Positions 60,686 to 64,000 of a stretch of DNA of 64,000 nt are shown here, piece after piece; within the stretch, counting starts at the first letter, position 1; every line of letters begins with the position of its first letter. The position numbers and the translations under genes were made by a program. Under the pieces are notes generated by a model that had not been told where the DNA came from, searched no databases, and saw only the letters and a list, made by a program, of their open reading frames with translations. Source of the stretch: Saccharomycopsis malanga (Eukaryota; Ascomycota; Saccharomycetes; Ascoideales; Saccharomycopsidaceae); NCBI GenBank assembly GCA_004014935.1, contig CP025325.1:1-64000 (forward strand), in the 5' to 3' direction.

Positions 60686-63172
60686 ATGAGAACACGACCA
60701 GCGATGGGTGGGGAAGAAAAGGACGAATTTGGGAAACTCAACGATGAAGAAACGGCGGAGTTGTTCAAGATGCAGGACTATCAGGAGTGGAAAAACTATG
60801 AGCCGATAACGTATGGGGAGGCAAATTATGAGTTGCTACGGCTGCCAAAGAGCCAGGAAGATGCTGGGACATCGCGGAGCTTGAGGAGTGTGACGGAGAG
60901 TCCGCTTTTGGGCGGCGGAGGGCGACCGGACGGGCCGGGGGACCGGTTGAGCAGAAGATTTGTATTGCCGGGCCGAGTGAAAACACCGGCACGGTCGGTC
61001 AGCTTTCTTGTATTCATAGGGACGTCGGTGTTGTCGTTTGTAGCGATATTCCCGTTCCAGGTGTGGCTATTGGTCAACGAGATCGAGGCGTCGAGTTTCA
61101 ACGGCGGAGTAAAGTTGCAGCCGAATCTCGCCATGGCGTTCAAAGTGGTCTCGGGACTCTTGATATTCTCGCGGGGGTACCAGCTTTTCATCACCGTGAC
61201 GGTGTATGTGACCAAGAACAGCTTCCAGGCGTTGTATCTCTTGGTATACTTGATAATGGTGTTCGTTGCGTCCACCAACTACATGCTTCTCTATCCGGCC
61301 TCGTTTTCCGAGGCGGCGAGCCACGCGAGGGCCCTTGTGTCTTTTGCGACGTACTGGATCATTGTGGTGTCGGGGGTCACGATTGTAGCGCAGGCGGTGT
61401 TGTTTGCGGTGTCTCTCCGCAAGGAAATCTCGTATTTGCAGTTCAAATCAGCCAGCAGCTCCATCAGCAGCCGCACGCTCATAGTCACAGTGCAAAACTA
61501 CCGTGCCTTGGTCATACTCAACGGCTTTTTCATCACCTTTGACTTGGTGATCAGCTTCGACTTCACCTCGTTGGCCACTGGGCTTGATGCTGCCAGCGTT
61601 GCTGCATTGGTTCTTTTGAGCATCAATCCCTTGGTGTTGGTCTACGGCTACTTTGGCGCCCTGTACAAGTCGGTGGCTGCTGTGGCGGCTGTCATGCTCC
61701 ACTTGTTGGTCATCTTTGTCTTTTCCATGCTCAGCAGCATGGTTTTCACCACTTATCCCATCTCCATCTCCGCTTCGGGTGACACCACCGTCTTGTATCT
61801 TGCCGTCATCTACAGTTTCCGCGCCTACTTTTCGTTTCTCCACTACGGCTTGCTCATAGCAAACTATGCTGTGGCCGCACGCCTCCTACGCCTCTTGTAC
61901 AACGACAACTCTGCCCAGGGCTCTGGCTACGTGTCTTCTGCCGGTTTTCTCAACCGTTTTTTCCTCAGCAAGGCCAAATTCAAGCCGCTTGCCCAATCTG
62001 CCCTCAACTCACAGCTCCTTTTGCAGCCCCGCCCCCATAGCATCACCACATGGTCTCAGATACTGCGTAGAATGTCCGTCTTGTACACTGCCAACACCGT
62101 GATAGTAGTCCTCTGTTCTGTAGCAGGCATCGCTTTGAACGCTCTATTCTACACTGTCAAAAAAGCTGCCTTGGCCAACTGGTTAGCTGTCTCGCTAATA
62201 TCTATCATCTGGCAGCTCCTATTCACTCTAAATGCCCTCTACATATGGCTCTGCCGTGGCAACTCTGCCGTGCTGCCCAGACCGAAACATTTGCTTCTAT
62301 TGAGCACTGCCGCATCCTTCTTGTGGCTCTCCTACGCCACATACCAAACGTTCTCCATCTTCAACTGGAGCAACTACTACTCCTTCCAGCTCACCAACGG
62401 AAACTACTTTGTAGAGGAGTCCATGGTCCTCCAAATGGCCTTGTCCAGCTCCAACATCGCCCCCGGCACCGAAATCGCCAGCCTCGACACCCAGAACATC
62501 AGCCAGCTTTACCAGTGCTACAAAAACGCTATAAACCGGTATCTGCAGAACAAGCCAGCCGCCGGAATCGCTGTAGCCCTTGCCGCTGTCGCCTTGGTCT
62601 CTACCTTGTCCCAAACCATCTGCTTCACTTATAGCTCATACCTCGAGACCCAGTTGCTGCACAAATCCCTGCTGGCCTTCCAAAGACAAACTTCGGTCCC
62701 ACCTTTGGTCCCAAATTTGACCCTAACCGTCAAACTTCTAACCGTGTGGAACATTTTCGCTGGAATCTCCAACATCTCTTTGATAACCTTGTTCGATGCC
62801 CCCTATTATCATCGGCCAACCTATTTCCACTCCTATTTCAACCTAATTGCTCCAAACTGGTTCGCAAACATCTCCATAACCTCTGCAATATTCATACTCG
62901 TCGTGTCTCTATTGGTAGCCGCTACGAAAAAACACGTCAACTTGCTCGCTCCTTCCATTCTCATTCTCCATACTTATTGGCTAGCAACCCTCGCTTACCA
63001 GTTCAACACCGTCCTACACTATTTCAACATTTTCTACAACGTCCAGACACAGCTAAGCTACTTTATTTACATCATGGCTTTGATCGTCATGGAAATCGCA
63101 AGTGCTGCTACCACTATTGCCCTTTCAGGCCTTCTTTGGTATAAATATTTTAAACAATCCAGAAAGTTTTAA
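60686..63172 (+). CDS. Unknown polytopic membrane protein
   Basis: 828 aa from the ATG at 60686 (a later ATG is six codons on); only a TTG lies upstream. The first ~105 residues are polar and cytosolic, with a Gly/Arg/Pro-rich patch near 80-95. About 15-16 hydrophobic segments follow in three clusters (about 105-400, 465-560 and 635-815), separated by loops holding GSGYVSSAGFLNRFFLSKAK and NWSNYYSFQLTNGNYF. The clusters have similar pattern, but I see no certain internal repeat and recognise no family. The base composition is odd. The first ~800 bp are GC-rich with strong G excess, and the second half is C-rich, unlike neighbouring AT-rich genes. It could be a lineage-specific transporter or an acquired gene; neither can be shown here. 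Confidence 0.85.
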   Translation: MRTRPAMGGEEKDEFGKLNDEETAELFKMQDYQEWKNYEPITYGEANYELLRLPKSQEDAGTSRSLRSVTESPLLGGGGRPDGPGDRLSRRFVLPGRVKTPARSVSFLVFIGTSVLSFVAIFPFQVWLLVNEIEASSFNGGVKLQPNLAMAFKVVSGLLIFSRGYQLFITVTVYVTKNSFQALYLLVYLIMVFVASTNYMLLYPASFSEAASHARALVSFATYWIIVVSGVTIVAQAVLFAVSLRKEISYLQFKSASSSISSRTLIVTVQNYRALVILNGFFITFDLVISFDFTSLATGLDAASVAALVLLSINPLVLVYGYFGALYKSVAAVAAVMLHLLVIFVFSMLSSMVFTTYPISISASGDTTVLYLAVIYSFRAYFSFLHYGLLIANYAVAARLLRLLYNDNSAQGSGYVSSAGFLNRFFLSKAKFKPLAQSALNSQLLLQPRPHSITTWSQILRRMSVLYTANTVIVVLCSVAGIALNALFYTVKKAALANWLAVSLISIIWQLLFTLNALYIWLCRGNSAVLPRPKHLLLLSTAASFLWLSYATYQTFSIFNWSNYYSFQLTNGNYFVEESMVLQMALSSSNIAPGTEIASLDTQNISQLYQCYKNAINRYLQNKPAAGIAVALAAVALVSTLSQTICFTYSSYLETQLLHKSLLAFQRQTSVPPLVPNLTLTVKLLTVWNIFAGISNISLITLFDAPYYHRPTYFHSYFNLIAPNWFANISITSAIFILVVSLLVAATKKHVNLLAPSILILHTYWLATLAYQFNTVLHYFNIFYNVQTQLSYFIYIMALIVMEIASAATTIALSGLLWYKYFKQSRKF

Positions 63173-63177
63173 AAAAA

Positions 63178-63236
63178 GGCCACTGGGCCATTTGGCTGTG
63201 CTTTATTATTATTATTATTATTATTATTATTTGTTC
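63178..63236 (+). mobile_element. Element A minimal copy: head plus (ATT)n
   Basis: GGCCACTGGGCCATTTGGCT is followed by GTGCTTT and about nine ATT units. The body is missing entirely. It begins six bases after the stop codon of the membrane-protein gene. Confidence 0.75.
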
Positions 63237-63510
63237 TTATTAATAAGCACATTACAATGTACCTAGTTTATAAATAAATTATTAAATGTATAGTGGAAGT
63301 TGAAATATGCTATTTGACAATATCTTATGATTAATACCAATTACAAGTTCCTCTGAGAAACCATAATAAAATAAAATACTTTTTTTAGCCTTTGGGATAC
63401 ACATGTCTTTGAAATAAAACCTCATCCAAAGCTTCAAAGCAACTGAAATAAAACAAAAAGCAATATTAACCTATAGGATGTTGCCAAGCGATAAATAAAC
63501 TTGTGAGATG

Positions 63511-64000
63511 AAAAACACGGTTTTTAACACATTATGTGTTATTTTCGACAAACTGATACTTTCTCACTAGTAAATAAATTTTAAAAACCAAATATTAAAC
63601 CAAATTACACCCAATAATGCTCTAGAATTTGGAGAGTATTGAAATACAATTTTTGTATGGTTTGGTTTGCTGTAAAGACTCTAGAATATGGTTTAACAGA
63701 ATCAACTTTTTTGTCAAGATTGGAAATTTTCCGTTATATCAAATATTTATTCGAAAACTTGAGATTGTTTATTATAAAAAGTACTATAATAAAGCAGACA
63801 ATTTTAAAACTCTGGTATGCAGTTTTTAATTCAAATTAACATGGTTATCATAGATTTAACTCAATAAAAAGTTTGATGATTATTTAAAAACGTCAACAGC
63901 GCGAATCGAGTACCACCCAAGTGAGGAACGCCACACTTGTTTTTCTGCACTGTTCTGCACTGTTTTGTGTGGCGCATGGCCTAACCAACTTGGCCATCTG
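63511..64000 (-). mobile_element. Element B, copy 3, reaching the window edge
   Basis: The reverse complement reads AGATGGCCAAGTTGGTTAGG (A box), GCGCCACAC and GTGTGGCGTTCC (the same 8-bp hairpin) around two AACAGTGCAG units, and GGTACTCGATTCGCGCTGTT. The body then shares CATATTCTAGAGTCTTTACA, CATACAAAAATTGTAT and AGTGAGAAAGTAT with copy 2. Its first bases lie beyond the window. Confidence 0.83.

Noticed and set aside
63629-63839. Two overlapping 66-codon frames near the right end
   Set aside because: They lie inside Element B copy 3 and are not open in the other copies.

Overview
The window is a left chromosome end of a budding yeast (Saccharomycotina). It opens with about 10.6 perfect copies of a 17-bp telomere unit in C-strand orientation (1-181). 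The rest is AT-rich, with compact, almost intron-free genes that all have yeast orthologues. Three genes carry short 5' introns with GTATGT/GTAAGT donors and ACTAAC/ACTAAT branch points, and in two of them the intron follows the ATG directly. CTG codons are rare. Two can be placed against remembered relatives (HEM15, Mn-SOD) and sit where those relatives have Ser or Glu/Ala, not Leu. With the cytosolic-type Mn-SOD this points, tentatively, to the CUG-Ser clade. Products are quoted with standard-code translation.

Layout. 1-3869: telomere, a nearly G-free pyrimidine-rich subtelomere with a 12-bp minisatellite, then gene-free AT-rich DNA. 3870-16698: an unknown coiled-coil protein, CBP3, FSF1 (preceded by a dead copy of its own 5' end), TFA2, a CFEM wall protein, ATP10 and a possible Kar9-like protein. 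17801-29890: a minus-strand run of PRI2, VMA13, an MNN4-like gene, a mitochondrial thioredoxin and RRP8. 30191-41984: SNG1-like, YCS4 (minus), HEM15, CUE1 and LSM4. 42848-54952: an unknown 652-aa protein, a UPF0303 protein, AIP1, MOB1, the divergent H2A/H2B pair and a MATE transporter. 56451-63172: a zinc alcohol dehydrogenase, an SOD3-like Mn-SOD and an 828-aa polytopic membrane protein of unusual base composition. These are unrelated housekeeping genes and no operon-like system is seen. The recurring links are mitochondrial assembly (CBP3, ATP10, HEM15, TRX, FSF1) and S-phase/chromosome functions (PRI2, H2A/H2B, YCS4, MOB1).

Between the genes the window is full of dispersed repeats. Element A (about 180-300 bp, some 20 copies or fragments, both strands) has a tRNA-like head with a perfect A box, a B box in the long form, and a 3' end running into (TAA)n. 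One copy has a perfect 12-bp target-site duplication and another has an 8-bp one, so it behaves like a tRNA-derived SINE. Element B (about 500 bp, three copies) is a second tRNA-like family with a conserved hairpin. A third, LTR-like family of fossils is often joined to or interrupted by Element A.

The most notable single-gene observation is PRI2. It is otherwise well conserved but lacks Cys at all four positions matching the human primase iron-sulfur ligands. A strong candidate structured RNA gene lies just upstream of it (19580-19835).
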